Assembly (NCBI GenBank): GCA_965230205.1
Contig: OZ245996.1
Span: forward strand, 3,596,001 to 3,660,000
Direction: 5' to 3'
DNA length: 64,000 bases
From: CANLBN01 sp965230205
GTDB lineage: Bacteria > Pseudomonadota > Gammaproteobacteria > Pseudomonadales > Cellvibrionaceae
Made by a program: the position numbers and the translations under genes. Shown here in pieces: positions 25,875-35,973 of the stretch. Position 1 is the stretch's first letter, and the number at the start of each line of letters is the position of its first letter. The notes below the pieces were generated by a model that saw nothing but the letters and a program-made list of their open reading frames with translations, made no database searches and was not told the DNA's origin.

Positions 25875-26195
25875 TTAATTTTTACGTGGCATTGACTCAA
25901 GTTCTTTTATAATGTCAGATTGTCCTGTTATTCGAATTTGCACCGGAAATGACTCCATTATTTGAACATCACTAAGTATTCCTTGTTTTTCTAATTTCAG
26001 AACTCGTTCCAATACAGGATCTGGCTGTTCGGCACTTCCAAAAATAGTCATGGTAACTATTTTAGAACTCGAATCATTGTCATGTTGACTACAACCAAAA
26101 CTTATCAATGCAAAAAAATGAGCAACGATTGTTTCTTTATCATATATAGCGCCTTTAAAACCATATGAAGCAAAGCCCGTAGCCTGAATTTTCAC
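25875..26195 (-). CDS. Unrecognised 106-residue protein with lipobox-like segment and odd N-terminus
   Basis: The C-terminal ~70 residues (KIVTMTIFGSAEQPDPVLERVLKLEKQ... then QIRITGQSDIIKELESMPRKN) look like a folded alpha/beta domain with good codon use. Before it comes a hydrophobic stretch ending in Cys (FFALISFGCSQHDND), which would be a lipoprotein signal, but the ~25 residues ahead of it are uncharacteristic of a signal peptide. The annotated start may be wrong, or the 5' end may have been altered by a rearrangement. Neighbours (HipBA, DUF6868 protein) give no functional hint. Confidence 0.5.
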   Translation of the reverse strand: MKIQATGFASYGFKGAIYDKETIVAHFFALISFGCSQHDNDSSSKIVTMTIFGSAEQPDPVLERVLKLEKQGILSDVQIMESFPVQIRITGQSDIIKELESMPRKN

Positions 26196-26423
26196 TAACT
26201 TGTAGCGGTAATAAGCTGATAGAGCAACGAAAAAATAAGATAATCAAAGTTTACAGAGCTAAATATTCGGCAACATTGTCGAAAAGCACAGTTTTAGAAA
26301 AAACAACAAACTAATAGAAATGGGTACTAAAATGTAAAAAGTTATACACTTTAAGTAAAAGGCATGACGACCTTAACCACAGATTAAATAAAGTCATCAC
26401 TTATAATTTAGCATACTTGATTA

Positions 26424-26666
26424 TCAGGCAATAATCCGAAGCGCAAAGTAAGGGATAATATTGAAAAATAAGATAATGAGCTTGTAAGCACCAAATAAAG
26501 TAAAGTGGATGCTATTGAAGTGCTCTCTAGACAGCTCCAGCCATTTTGTCGAGTATTGATAAGTCCAATTAGGTGCAAAGAGTAAAAAGAATGCCCAATA
26601 TAACAATACTGCTATATTGATCACTGAACACCATCCCAAAAAGCTTTGTAAAATTTCAATATTCAT
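26424..26666 (-). CDS. DUF6868-like small membrane protein
   Basis: An 80-residue protein with two hydrophobic segments (residues ~7-29 and ~55-78) around a soluble loop (NWTYQYSTKWLELSREHFNSIHF). The pattern WCSVINIAVLLYW...FAPNW...LSREHFNSIHF...YKLIILFFNIIPYFALRI resembles DUF6868 proteins. A strong AGGAGG lies five to six bases upstream of the ATG. Function unknown; it stands alone before the RND pump genes. Confidence 0.75.
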   Translation of the reverse strand: MNIEILQSFLGWCSVINIAVLLYWAFFLLFAPNWTYQYSTKWLELSREHFNSIHFTLFGAYKLIILFFNIIPYFALRIIA

Positions 26667-26705
26667 AACTCCTCCTAGCAGAAAAGCTAATAAGTTTATG
26701 CTGTT

Positions 26706-26756
26706 TAATACTCTACTTTGAGTTGAACATTTTAATCAGCTCAAAGCAGAGTATTA
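26706..26756. repeat. Long inverted repeat downstream of the RND permease
   Basis: Seventeen-nt arms (26706-26722 and 26740-26756) match at 16 positions, with a 17-nt loop. No T-run follows on the minus strand, so it may be an mRNA 3'-end stabiliser, a rho-assisted terminator or a small repeat element. Confidence 0.5.
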
Positions 26757-26842
26757 GCAATGAATATAAAATAACAAGCTCATATAGACTTTGATAAAAA
26801 TCAACTTATAAATAGTAAATCAATTTTTCTAAGCGGTTTCAT

Positions 26843-29800
26843 CTAGTCTATTTCTGGTTGCTCTTCGGCTTTATGGTCTTTAGCAAATAACATATAAACT
26901 GAAGGTATAACAAACAGAGTAAAAATGGTACCTATGGCCATGCCACCAACTAATACTAAACCTATTGAGTTTCTTGCCTCAGCACCAGCACCAGAAACCA
27001 GAGTCAACGGAAAGTGTCCAGCCACTGTCGCAACACTGGTCATTAATATTGGTCTTAGTCGAGTTGATGCTGCTTCCTTAATGGCTTCTAATTTAGCACT
27101 GCCCTGCTCTTGCATTTTGTTCGCAAATTCAACGACTAAAATACCATTTTTAGCAATCAAACCAATTAATGTTACCAAACCAACCTGAGAGTAAATGTTT
27201 AATGTGGTCGTCCAACCATCAGTCCAAAATGGCACTGGAGCCGGCATTTTAAGAAATACAAAAATTAACGCGCCAAACATCGCTAGTGGAACACAACCCA
27301 TAATAATAATGAAAGGGTCGCGAAAACTATTAAATTGCGCAGCAAGCACTAAAAAGATTAACACAAGAGCGAGTGAAAAAGCGGGAACAAATTTATTACC
27401 TTCTCTTCGTAATTGTCGTGACTCACCAGTGTAATCAATACTATATCCTAGAGGCATTATTTTCTTTGCTTCATCCTCTAAATAAGTTAATACCGTTCCT
27501 AGGGGCTGTGTCGCAACACCACTTAACTTAACGGCATTTTGTTGCTGGAAACGATTCAATGTACGAGGGACGGTTTGATAAGTCACATTAGCGACAGACG
27601 ATAATTGAATTAACTCATTATCAGGCCCAGTAATATAAATTTCATTAAGCTGCTCTGGATTTAAACGTTCTAAACGCTTAACCTGAGGAATTACTCGGTA
27701 ACTACGCCCTTGAATATTGAAGCGGTTAACAAAATTACCGCCCAGCATGATACCAACATCATTACCTACCTGCTCCAAAGTTAAACCTAAATCAGCGACT
27801 TTATCACGATCAATATTCAGCTTAGCTTGTGGCTTGTCAATCCTAGTATCAATCATAGGTGGGAAAGCAAACATACCAGAAGTAGCCGCTTTATCTCTAA
27901 GCTCTTCTGCTACTTTTAAGATAGCTTCTGGTTCTGCTGTTGAGACTAAAATAAATTCAACTGGAAACTGACCGCCACCGGGTAACGCTGGTGGTGTTAT
28001 AGGAAAAATATTGATACCCGGAATTGCCGCGAGTTTTTCTTGAGCATCAGGCATTAAATCAAATACCGTATTGTCTCGCTCATCCCAAGGTTTGAGTACC
28101 ATGCCAGAAAATCCAGAGCCAGGAAATGTCAGCTGAAAAGTAAATTCAGTATCATCAAAACTGGTAAACACTTTATTGGCTTCTGCCGCATAGAGGCTGG
28201 ACTGATCCATCGTTGCATTCGCAGGGCCTTCTACAATACCAAAAATAACCCCTTGATCCTCTGTTGGCGCCAACTCCGATGCAGCCATAATAAATAAGGG
28301 AATACAAAGCAAGCTGATAACAATCCATATCATAAACATCGCCGGGCGAGCCTTAAGTGTTTTATCTAACCAAACAACATAATGACTTTTGAAGGCCTCA
28401 AAAGCATCGCCTGATTTTTTAGCAAAGCCTTTTCTATCATCACCCTGCTTTAAAATTTTCGAAGACATCATCGGTGATAATGTCAGCGCCACAATACTGG
28501 AAATAATAACGGCGCCAGCTAGTGTAAAGGCAAACTCTTTAAATAAAGTGCCCGTTAAACCGCCCTGTAATCCAACAGGTAAGTAAACGGCAACCAGTAC
28601 TGCGGTTGTTGCTATGACAGGGCCAATTAATTCTCTGGCGCCTTTTATAGCAGCCTCAATATTTGATTGCCCCTCACTAATATGTCGCTGAACATTTTCG
28701 ACAATAACAATGGCATCATCAACCACTAAACCAACCGAAAGCACAATGGCTAACAACGTTAGCAGGTTCAGGCTGAAGCCAAACATCATCATCAAAAACA
28801 CGCCACCGATCAATGAGATTGGAATCGTAATAACGGGTACCAGAACACTACGAAGAGAGCCTAAAAACAGATAAATAACAAAAATGACAATCAATAGCGT
28901 TTCAACAAGCGTTGTCACAACCTCGGTGATGGCGCTATCAATATATTCAGTTGCATCGTAAGCAACCAGCCCTTCCATTCCTGAAGGCAGCGTATCCTGA
29001 ATTAGCTTCATTTCTTCACGAACAAGCTGAATAACATCTAAAGAATTTGCATTTGGTAATGGCCAAATACCCATAAACGTTGCCGTTTTCCCAGAATAGC
29101 GGACTTCAGAGTCGTAAGATTCAGAACCCAGTTCCACATCAGCAATATCTTGCAAGCGAATCACAGTGCCATTCTCAGAACGTAACACTAACTGTTTAAA
29201 TTCATGGGCAGTATTAAGATCCGTATCGGCAGAAAGGTTAACCTGAACATAAGAACCTTTTGTTGTGCCTAATGCAGAAAGATAGTTATTAGCAGCCAAT
29301 GCCTGCCTGACTTGTAAAGGCGTAACATTATGAGCCGCCATTTGCTCTGGTTTTAACCAGATACGCATCGCAAACTTTCTAGCACCTAATACTTCTGCCC
29401 GCTGCACACCATCCAATGCTGAAAGCCGTGGTTGAACAACACGCACTAAGAAGTCCGTGATTTGATTATTATCGAGGATATCCGAATTAAAACTTAGATA
29501 AGCAGATGCAAACTCACTATCTGCCGATTCGACATTGATCGTAGGTACTTCCGCTTCTGGCGGTAAATCACTGCGCACCTGATTAACTTTAGAATTAATT
29601 TCTGACAATGCTTTGATGGGGTCATAGTTTAATTCTAAACGAGCAGTAATGGTCGAGAGGCCTAATTGGCTGGATGACTCAACATAATCAATTCCCTCTG
29701 CACCACTAATTGCCTGCTCAATAGGCGTTGTTATAAAACCACGAACCAATTCAGCACTGGCACCAATATAAGCAGTAGTAATCGTAATAGCAGCATTATC

Positions 29801-29935
29801 ACTTCGCGGATATTGGCGAACCGATAATGAATTAATTGCCTGAAGACCAGCTATCACAATAATCAAGCTGACAACAATAGATAGTACTGGTCTATAGACA
29901 AAAATATCAGTAAAACTTTTCACTGGGCTTTTCAA
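26843..29935 (-). CDS. RND-family efflux permease (HAE1 type)
   Basis: A 1030-residue inner-membrane pump with twelve transmembrane helices in the usual 1+5+1+5 pattern and two large periplasmic loops. TM4 carries the proton-relay acids in GLVVDDAIVIVENVQRHISEG (~405-425); the N-terminus (FVYRPVLSIVVSLIIVIAGL) and the C-terminal GxxRLRPILMTSVATVAGHFPL region are family hallmarks. It would export drugs, detergents or lipids with an adaptor and an outer-membrane channel. Only the adaptor is encoded here (12 bp upstream); a TolC-like protein must come from elsewhere. No local TetR-type repressor is adjacent. Confidence 0.95.
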   Translation of the reverse strand: MKSPVKSFTDIFVYRPVLSIVVSLIIVIAGLQAINSLSVRQYPRSDNAAITITTAYIGASAELVRGFITTPIEQAISGAEGIDYVESSSQLGLSTITARLELNYDPIKALSEINSKVNQVRSDLPPEAEVPTINVESADSEFASAYLSFNSDILDNNQITDFLVRVVQPRLSALDGVQRAEVLGARKFAMRIWLKPEQMAAHNVTPLQVRQALAANNYLSALGTTKGSYVQVNLSADTDLNTAHEFKQLVLRSENGTVIRLQDIADVELGSESYDSEVRYSGKTATFMGIWPLPNANSLDVIQLVREEMKLIQDTLPSGMEGLVAYDATEYIDSAITEVVTTLVETLLIVIFVIYLFLGSLRSVLVPVITIPISLIGGVFLMMMFGFSLNLLTLLAIVLSVGLVVDDAIVIVENVQRHISEGQSNIEAAIKGARELIGPVIATTAVLVAVYLPVGLQGGLTGTLFKEFAFTLAGAVIISSIVALTLSPMMSSKILKQGDDRKGFAKKSGDAFEAFKSHYVVWLDKTLKARPAMFMIWIVISLLCIPLFIMAASELAPTEDQGVIFGIVEGPANATMDQSSLYAAEANKVFTSFDDTEFTFQLTFPGSGFSGMVLKPWDERDNTVFDLMPDAQEKLAAIPGINIFPITPPALPGGGQFPVEFILVSTAEPEAILKVAEELRDKAATSGMFAFPPMIDTRIDKPQAKLNIDRDKVADLGLTLEQVGNDVGIMLGGNFVNRFNIQGRSYRVIPQVKRLERLNPEQLNEIYITGPDNELIQLSSVANVTYQTVPRTLNRFQQQNAVKLSGVATQPLGTVLTYLEDEAKKIMPLGYSIDYTGESRQLRREGNKFVPAFSLALVLIFLVLAAQFNSFRDPFIIIMGCVPLAMFGALIFVFLKMPAPVPFWTDGWTTTLNIYSQVGLVTLIGLIAKNGILVVEFANKMQEQGSAKLEAIKEAASTRLRPILMTSVATVAGHFPLTLVSGAGAEARNSIGLVLVGGMAIGTIFTLFVIPSVYMLFAKDHKAEEQPEID

Positions 29936-29946
29936 TGGACTATCTC

Positions 29947-31125
29947 TTATTTATCGTCAACGGTAGGATTTACACTAAACTCTGGAACAACTGTATTATT
30001 GATAACAACCGGGGCACCATTGCGTAATTTAAATACACCTGCACTGGCAACAACCTGCCCAATAGTTAAACCCTTCTCTACAGTGACAAAGTCTCCTCTT
30101 GCCTCACCCAACTTAACAAACTGCTGGCGTGCAGTCAGCGGGGGCGGTTTATTATTAGATTGACTTTCCGTGTTATTATCAGCACCTTCACTATTACCAG
30201 CTTCATTTTTTTTAACTTCTTCAACAACAAAGACAGAATCACCAAATGTTGCATATTGAACAGAAGTAATAGGAATTAATAAAACGTCTTTCGTATCCGG
30301 CAATACCACATCAATACTGGCAAACATTCCCGGCAACAATTCTTTTTCGCCATTGGCAAGAATCGCCTGAACTTTAATGCTTCGAGTATTTGAATCAATC
30401 TCCGGGTCAATAGCATTTATTTTGCCTACAAACGTTTTACCAGGAACCGCATCTGTACTTAATCGGACCTGTAGCCCAGTTTGTACATGAGGAAGCATCT
30501 GTTGAGGCAAAAAGAAGTTAACGAACATTTGATTAGTTGCCTGTAAAGATACAACAGGCTCCCCGGCATTAATTGATTGCCCCAGATTTACTAAACGAAT
30601 GCCAAGCCGCCCATCAAAAGGAGCGCGAATACTTTTCTTCTCTATGTTTGCACGGATATTATCAACATCAGCAACTGCAGAACGGTAAGTACTTTGCGCA
30701 TTATCAAACTCTGATTTTGAAGCGACCTTTTTCTTATAAAGCTCACTGATACGATCAAGGTTATTTTTTGCCAACGCCGCTGCCGCTTGCGCCGAGCGCA
30801 ATTGTGCTTTTTCGGAAGAAACATCCTGTTCAACCAGTAAATCCCCTGCTTTAACCTCACTACCTGCGTCAAACAAGATTTTTTCAATACGGCCCGATAA
30901 ATCAGCAGTAATTAATAAACCTTTAGCCGCTTCCAATGAACCAATAGCGGACAACGTGCTTTCCCATTGGTCCATTTCTACTTCATAAGAGGAAATGGAA
31001 AGTGGAGGTTCGGTAAAACTTTTACCAGATTCAATCAGTGTAGAAATTTGTGCATATTTAACATAGGCAATAGCACCAATAAGCAGCACTAGCCCCACAA
31101 TAGTTAATAAAATTGCTTTTTTCAT
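29947..31125 (-). CDS. RND periplasmic adaptor subunit (membrane fusion protein)
   Basis: A 392-residue adaptor: N-terminal membrane anchor (ILLTIVGLVLLIGAIAYVKYA), lipoyl half-motif GRIEKILFDAGSEVKAGDLLVEQD (~75-98), coiled-coil hairpin (~105-165), second lipoyl half KKSIRAPFDGRLGIRLVNLGQ, then beta-barrel and membrane-proximal domains. An unusual Asn/Ser/Glu-rich insert (EAGNSEGADNNTESQSNNK) at ~310-330 interrupts the membrane-proximal domain. It bridges the RND permease to an outer-membrane channel. The 700-bp region upstream contains its promoter. Confidence 0.93.
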   Translation of the reverse strand: MKKAILLTIVGLVLLIGAIAYVKYAQISTLIESGKSFTEPPLSISSYEVEMDQWESTLSAIGSLEAAKGLLITADLSGRIEKILFDAGSEVKAGDLLVEQDVSSEKAQLRSAQAAAALAKNNLDRISELYKKKVASKSEFDNAQSTYRSAVADVDNIRANIEKKSIRAPFDGRLGIRLVNLGQSINAGEPVVSLQATNQMFVNFFLPQQMLPHVQTGLQVRLSTDAVPGKTFVGKINAIDPEIDSNTRSIKVQAILANGEKELLPGMFASIDVVLPDTKDVLLIPITSVQYATFGDSVFVVEEVKKNEAGNSEGADNNTESQSNNKPPPLTARQQFVKLGEARGDFVTVEKGLTIGQVVASAGVFKLRNGAPVVINNTVVPEFSVNPTVDDK

Positions 31126-31829
31126 GATTATTTAATCGTTGAAGTAAATTGGCAGGACCTGAATGGAACATCCTTGCACACGTTAAGTTTGACGGATCGT
31201 CATCTTACCGAAGTTCTATTTACGCGTCTATGTATTCAGCCTTAAAAATTAACACTTTACGAGAAAATAATGACAACTATTAGACTTTTGTATACTAAAG
31301 ATTAATCAATCAAAAAAATTGTATTTTTCCTAATGAATCAAAACAGAATGCTCCGAAATGCCATAACAATAGTTATACGGCAATAATGGAGATAGTAAAG
31401 AATTATTGCGTAGCTATTATCCCACCTACCACTCTTTACACTAATCAATACACCAAGAAAGCTTAGTTGATGATAAGTCATCTCAAATCCTGCGGAGTCA
31501 TTGGTGATCCATGAATATAGGTATCCGGTATAAATTTCAATAGAACGTGAGACAGCAGTTTGAGCACTTATTTATATTCCCGAAACGGGTTTAATTCATA
31601 GGCTCAAATAACTCAGGATTATTCACCTTTTTCAGAGTAATACACTTTATTTGTTGAAATGCGAATAAATCTCCTAATTTGTTGTCTTATAGGGACTATT
31701 TGCCCTAAACAAGCAATAGAAAACCCTATTATAAGGACTGCAACTCGACAAAATACGAACAGTCTCACCTGTGCCTCTGTCAAATTGTGGTATATTGAAA
31801 GAAAGTATTTTTGGTAGCGAATTAAAATT
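31126..31829. other. 704-bp intergenic region between the divergent adaptor and prc genes
   Basis: No convincing coding frame. It holds a short palindrome TGACGGATCGTCA (31190-31202) near the adaptor promoter, small hairpins (GATGATAAGTCATC near 31468; TAGGG/CCCTA near 31691-31708) and a CCCG/CGGG hairpin near 31576. It contains the two divergent promoters, possibly with a small RNA, but nothing decisive is visible. Confidence 0.5.
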
Positions 31830-33947
31830 ATGGCCGTTAAAACTTTACGTTATGTTGTCTTATCTAGTACAGCTATTCTACTAAGCATCGCAGTTGCTGT
31901 TTTTGCCCTCACTCCGAAACAGAGCGATGCTATTCAAAATAAAAACCAGGATATCACTCTTGAGATTTTACGTAAGTTAGACCGTAAACACTTCGTCGAT
32001 CTTAATATTGACGACACCCTATCAGCCCGCTTTTTAGACAATTACCTGGAAAGATTGGACCCGAGTAAGGCTTTTTTCTATCAATCAGACATCGATGAAT
32101 TTAGCCAATATCGTACGATCTTGGATGACCAGCTTAAAAACGGGAATAACAGCGCAGGTTTTGTGATCTATGCACGTTTTAAACAACGTCTGGAAGAACG
32201 CCTACAAAAAGTTATTAATGTACTGAAAGATGACTCTATCGTCTTCGATTTCAGCAAGAAAGAAAGTATCAACTCAGATGCCGAAAATACTGATTGGCTG
32301 AAATCTGCAGCCGCCGGTGACGATTACTGGCGCAAACGCATTAAGTCATTCTTACTATCCCAGAAGCTTTCAGAAGAAGAGCCAGAAAAAGCGCGTGAAC
32401 AGCTCGTTAAACGCTACTCAAACCAGCTTTCTCGCGTGCAGAAAAACTCGAATGACGATGTTTATGAAATTTACATCAATGCCTTCGCAGAATTATACGA
32501 CCCACACACAAGCTACCTTGCTCCACGTACCGCAGAAAATTTCAACATCAATATGTCCCTTTCTTTGGAAGGTATTGGCGCCGTTTTACAAACTGAAGAT
32601 GAATACACCAAAGTGGTCAGATTAGTTACTGGTGGCCCCGCCCAAAAACAAGGTGAATTGAGAGCAGCAGACCGTATTACCGCTGTAGCACAAGGTGACG
32701 ATGGTGAACTAGTTGATGTTATTGGTTGGCGCTTAGACGAAGTGGTTTCTTTGATTAGGGGCAAAAAAGATAGCATTGTACGCCTTCAAGTAGAATCTTC
32801 TGACCCCGCCCAAAAAGGCACAAAATCCATCCGAATTAAACGAGACAAAGTCAAACTAGAAGATCAGGCTGCACAAAAAGCAATATTTACCGTTAAGAAT
32901 AATAATGAAACCTTTAAAGTTGGAGTTATTAATATCCCTGCGTTTTACATCGATTTCCAGGCCTATCGAGAGCGTGACCCGAATTATCGCAGTACAACTA
33001 GAGATGTATTGCGTTTATTAAATGAGCTAGAAACTGAAGGTGTTGATGGTATTGTGCTAGATCTCCGTAATAATGGCGGTGGTTCTCTTCAAGAAGCAAC
33101 GACCTTAACCGATTTGTTTATAGACAAAGGGCCCGTTGTTCAAATTGGCAAAGGTGATGCCAATTCAACAACACGCTCGCGCTATGAAGCACATTATCGT
33201 GGACCACTAGTAGTAATGATTAATCGCTTGAGCGCTTCAGCCTCGGAAATTTTTGCAGGCGCCATTCAAGATTATAAACGAGGGCTAATTGTCGGTTCTC
33301 AATCTTTCGGTAAAGGCACAGTACAAAGCCTAACGCCACTGGATTCTCGTGGCGACCTTAAAATCACTGAATCGAAGTTTTATCGTGTTTCTGGTGACAG
33401 CACTCAACATAGAGGCATCATCCCTGACATTTCTTTCCCCGAATTACTTAACAATGAAATCATTGGTGAAAGTAGTTATGAAACAGCATTAGTATGGAGC
33501 AAAACTAAACCCGTTGCTTATTCACAATATTTACCCATTAGCAAAGTCTTGGCGCCACTAACAGAAAGACACAATAAACGAATAGCTAAAGACCCTGATT
33601 TTATTCACCTAACAGAGCAACAGTCTTTACTTGATCAATTCACTGAAAGAAAGGTTATTTCCTTAAATGAAAAAATTCGCTTAAAAGAAAAAAGTGAATT
33701 CGAAAAAGCAACATTGCAACTGGAAAACAAACGTAGATTATCAAAAGGCCTGGAAAAATATGCCAGCTATGATGAATTAAAAAGCAGTAATGAAAAAAGA
33801 AACCAAGAAAATGCTGCTAGAGCAGGAACAACCGTTATTGATACAAAAGAAGATGCAATGCTCAGAGAAGCGGGCTATATTCTTAAAGACTTTACGGAAT
33901 TATTATCACGCAGTGTTAAAAGCAAAGTTGCGGCCACTATTCACTAA
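31830..33947 (+). CDS. prc: Carboxy-terminal processing peptidase Prc (tail-specific protease)
   Basis: A 705-residue periplasmic serine protease of family S41. After a signal/anchor segment (~8-27) come the Prc N-terminal helical domain (~35-230), a PDZ domain (~240-340; LSLEGIGAVLQTEDEY), the S41 catalytic domain with LDLRNNGGGSL (~411-420) and the Ser470/Lys495 dyad (SASASEIFAGA, SFGKGTVQ; the 25-residue spacing equals that of E. coli Prc), then a charged helical C-terminal DUF3340-like domain. It degrades tagged or misfolded periplasmic proteins and regulates murein hydrolases. The next gene, xthA, begins 22 bp later. Confidence 0.95.
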   Translation: MAVKTLRYVVLSSTAILLSIAVAVFALTPKQSDAIQNKNQDITLEILRKLDRKHFVDLNIDDTLSARFLDNYLERLDPSKAFFYQSDIDEFSQYRTILDDQLKNGNNSAGFVIYARFKQRLEERLQKVINVLKDDSIVFDFSKKESINSDAENTDWLKSAAAGDDYWRKRIKSFLLSQKLSEEEPEKAREQLVKRYSNQLSRVQKNSNDDVYEIYINAFAELYDPHTSYLAPRTAENFNINMSLSLEGIGAVLQTEDEYTKVVRLVTGGPAQKQGELRAADRITAVAQGDDGELVDVIGWRLDEVVSLIRGKKDSIVRLQVESSDPAQKGTKSIRIKRDKVKLEDQAAQKAIFTVKNNNETFKVGVINIPAFYIDFQAYRERDPNYRSTTRDVLRLLNELETEGVDGIVLDLRNNGGGSLQEATTLTDLFIDKGPVVQIGKGDANSTTRSRYEAHYRGPLVVMINRLSASASEIFAGAIQDYKRGLIVGSQSFGKGTVQSLTPLDSRGDLKITESKFYRVSGDSTQHRGIIPDISFPELLNNEIIGESSYETALVWSKTKPVAYSQYLPISKVLAPLTERHNKRIAKDPDFIHLTEQQSLLDQFTERKVISLNEKIRLKEKSEFEKATLQLENKRRLSKGLEKYASYDELKSSNEKRNQENAARAGTTVIDTKEDAMLREAGYILKDFTELLSRSVKSKVAATIH

Positions 33948-33969
33948 TTATAACTATTGATATACTTTT

Positions 33970-34785
33970 ATGCTTTCTGTTGTCTCATTTAATGTAAATA
34001 GCATTCGCCAAAGAATACACCAATTAAAAGCCTTAATCGAAACATACAATCCTGATTTCATCGGTCTACAGGAAACAAAAGTGACCGATGAAGACTTCCC
34101 AGAAGCAATCATTAACGAACTTGGTTATCAGGTTCACTTCCATGGACAAAAAACACATTATGGTGTCGCCCTACTTTCAAAGCACGATTTTATCTCTGTA
34201 AATAAAGGCTTTGCCCACGATACCGAAGATGCTCAAAGACGTTTAATTAGCGGACGCTTTGCCTCACCTTTTGGCGGCGAAATTACAGTTATTAATGGAT
34301 ATTTCCCTCAAGGTGAAAGTAATGAGCACCCGACTAAATATCCCAATAAGAAAAAGTTTTACGCTGACCTTATCGAATTATTAAACACTCATCATTCACC
34401 GGACGACCAAATTATTGTCATGGGCGATATGAATATTTCTCCAACAGACCAGGATATTGGTATCGGAGAAGATAATCGAAAACGTTGGCTACGCACTGGC
34501 AAATGTAGTTTTTTGCCAGAGGAAAGAGAATGGCTAGAAACATTACAAAGTTGGGGATTAAAAGATACCTATAGACAGCATCACCCAGATGAAGATAGCC
34601 TTTTTAGCTGGTTTGATTACAGAAGTCGTGGGTTCGAAAGAGATCCTAAACGCGGCTTACGGATTGATTTAATTTTGGCAACAGAAACCTTATTAAATAG
34701 TTCTCATAGCGCGGGAATTGATTATGAGATTCGAGGCATGGAAAAACCCTCTGACCACTGCCCTATTTGGACAAAATTTCAGTAA
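33970..34785 (+). CDS. xthA: Exodeoxyribonuclease III
   Basis: A 271-residue AP endonuclease/3'-5' exonuclease. Endonuclease/exonuclease/phosphatase-fold motifs are all present: SFNVNSIRQRIHQL, the Glu box LQETKV, the Tyr of NGYFPQGE, GDMNISPTDQDIG with the Asp-Asn pair, RIDLILAT and the terminal SDHCPIW with the catalytic His. It processes abasic sites in base-excision repair. Same strand as prc with a 22-bp gap, so perhaps co-transcribed. Length is typical. Confidence 0.95.
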   Translation: MLSVVSFNVNSIRQRIHQLKALIETYNPDFIGLQETKVTDEDFPEAIINELGYQVHFHGQKTHYGVALLSKHDFISVNKGFAHDTEDAQRRLISGRFASPFGGEITVINGYFPQGESNEHPTKYPNKKKFYADLIELLNTHHSPDDQIIVMGDMNISPTDQDIGIGEDNRKRWLRTGKCSFLPEEREWLETLQSWGLKDTYRQHHPDEDSLFSWFDYRSRGFERDPKRGLRIDLILATETLLNSSHSAGIDYEIRGMEKPSDHCPIWTKFQ

Positions 34786-34843
34786 ATTTATAGCTGATAG
34801 GCCATAAGTATCTAGCAGCTAAATTCCTTCAATAGCATTAATT

Positions 34844-35911
34844 TTAAGAAGAAGATTTACTGTCAAATAAATCAGATTGAAATTCGCCGTACCAATTCAT
34901 TAACTCTTCACCAGATCTCTTGTGTATTTCTGGTAGTTTAAAAATTGCATAAAGTATTCCTCTGGGCTCACTTAAAGCAAACTTTCTCTCTGATAAATTC
35001 TTAATAATTCTGATAAAGCAACGCTTCCACAGCATACTCCGCCACTTTTTATTAACAAAAGTTAAATCAGTTGAATAAAACTGTTGTAACACTGCAGGGG
35101 TTAACGCTTCTAAAATAGCAACCTGAAAAGTATTCAGCCTACCACCGGTAATTTCCAAGTGGCAAAGGTAGGCATCAATAGCATTGACGATAAGGCCATG
35201 CCGCGATACTCGATAACTTAAGTCCTGATCTTCTGCAGCACCATAACGTTTGATGACTTCCGTAAACATTTCTTTTTCAACAGCTTCCTTACGCAAAGTC
35301 ATTCTACTGCCTGTCATATAGGGAATAATGCCTATATTTAAAGTTTCCAAATGCTTCGGTAGCGTGTGTTTAGGATAGTCACCATCATACGGTAAAAACT
35401 CTACAGATCGAGTTTGCAACAGCTTTTTAACAAAACGTCTCAGTAATGTCTGTTTAGGGTGATGGCTAGGCGGCTTCAAAAGACTTGCACCCTGATCAGT
35501 TCTATCAAAACTGGGAAGCTCTTCCGTCTCCATAGAGCTTACACCTAAAATAGCTTTATCGACATCGGCTGAATAGACCTTCATAATTTCCTCAGCACAA
35601 TTAGGGTACATCAATGAATCATCATCAATTAAAAAAAGAACATCTGTTGAAGCTAACCTTATCCCCTGATTACGCTGTAAGCTACTGGAGAGCTTTGTCG
35701 CTTTCTCGTAAATTAATTTGATATTCGGAAAAGCCTGGGAAAACTCTTTTTTTATTTTCGCATACATCTCTTCCCAATCAGGGCTACCATCCACAACAAT
35801 AATTTCTGTTGGAGGACAAGTTTGTTTAGCTGCGAGCCGCAAGCAAGTTGGTAGAATATGAGGCCGCATGTAAGTTGCAATAACTAAAGCCCATGTCAGC
35901 GGATATTCCAT
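34844..35911 (-). CDS. Family-2-like glycosyltransferase
   Basis: A 355-residue GT-A-fold protein. The first 110 residues hold the nucleotide-sugar motifs: VIATYMRPHILPTCLRLAAKQ, IIVVDGSPDWEEM and the DxD-type LIDDDSLMYP. The second half has an acceptor-site-like RYGAAEDQDLSYRVSRHG with an ED-Q motif and a long helical tail. No membrane segment is evident, so it would work at the cytoplasmic face on a surface polysaccharide or lipid-linked acceptor. GGAAG lies upstream of the ATG at 35911. No polysaccharide cluster surrounds it. Confidence 0.85.
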   Translation of the reverse strand: MEYPLTWALVIATYMRPHILPTCLRLAAKQTCPPTEIIVVDGSPDWEEMYAKIKKEFSQAFPNIKLIYEKATKLSSSLQRNQGIRLASTDVLFLIDDDSLMYPNCAEEIMKVYSADVDKAILGVSSMETEELPSFDRTDQGASLLKPPSHHPKQTLLRRFVKKLLQTRSVEFLPYDGDYPKHTLPKHLETLNIGIIPYMTGSRMTLRKEAVEKEMFTEVIKRYGAAEDQDLSYRVSRHGLIVNAIDAYLCHLEITGGRLNTFQVAILEALTPAVLQQFYSTDLTFVNKKWRSMLWKRCFIRIIKNLSERKFALSEPRGILYAIFKLPEIHKRSGEELMNWYGEFQSDLFDSKSSS

Positions 35912-35973
35912 AGTAGGACTTCCTTCTTAAAAAGAAAAAAGTCTGTCATAGACATATCACAAAATAAAGGCTT

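Noticed and set aside
31190..31202. TGACGGATCGTCA palindrome near the RND adaptor promoter as a LexA or TetR site
   Set aside because: Only 5-bp arms and it matches no consensus well; noted in the intergenic entry but not called as an operator.
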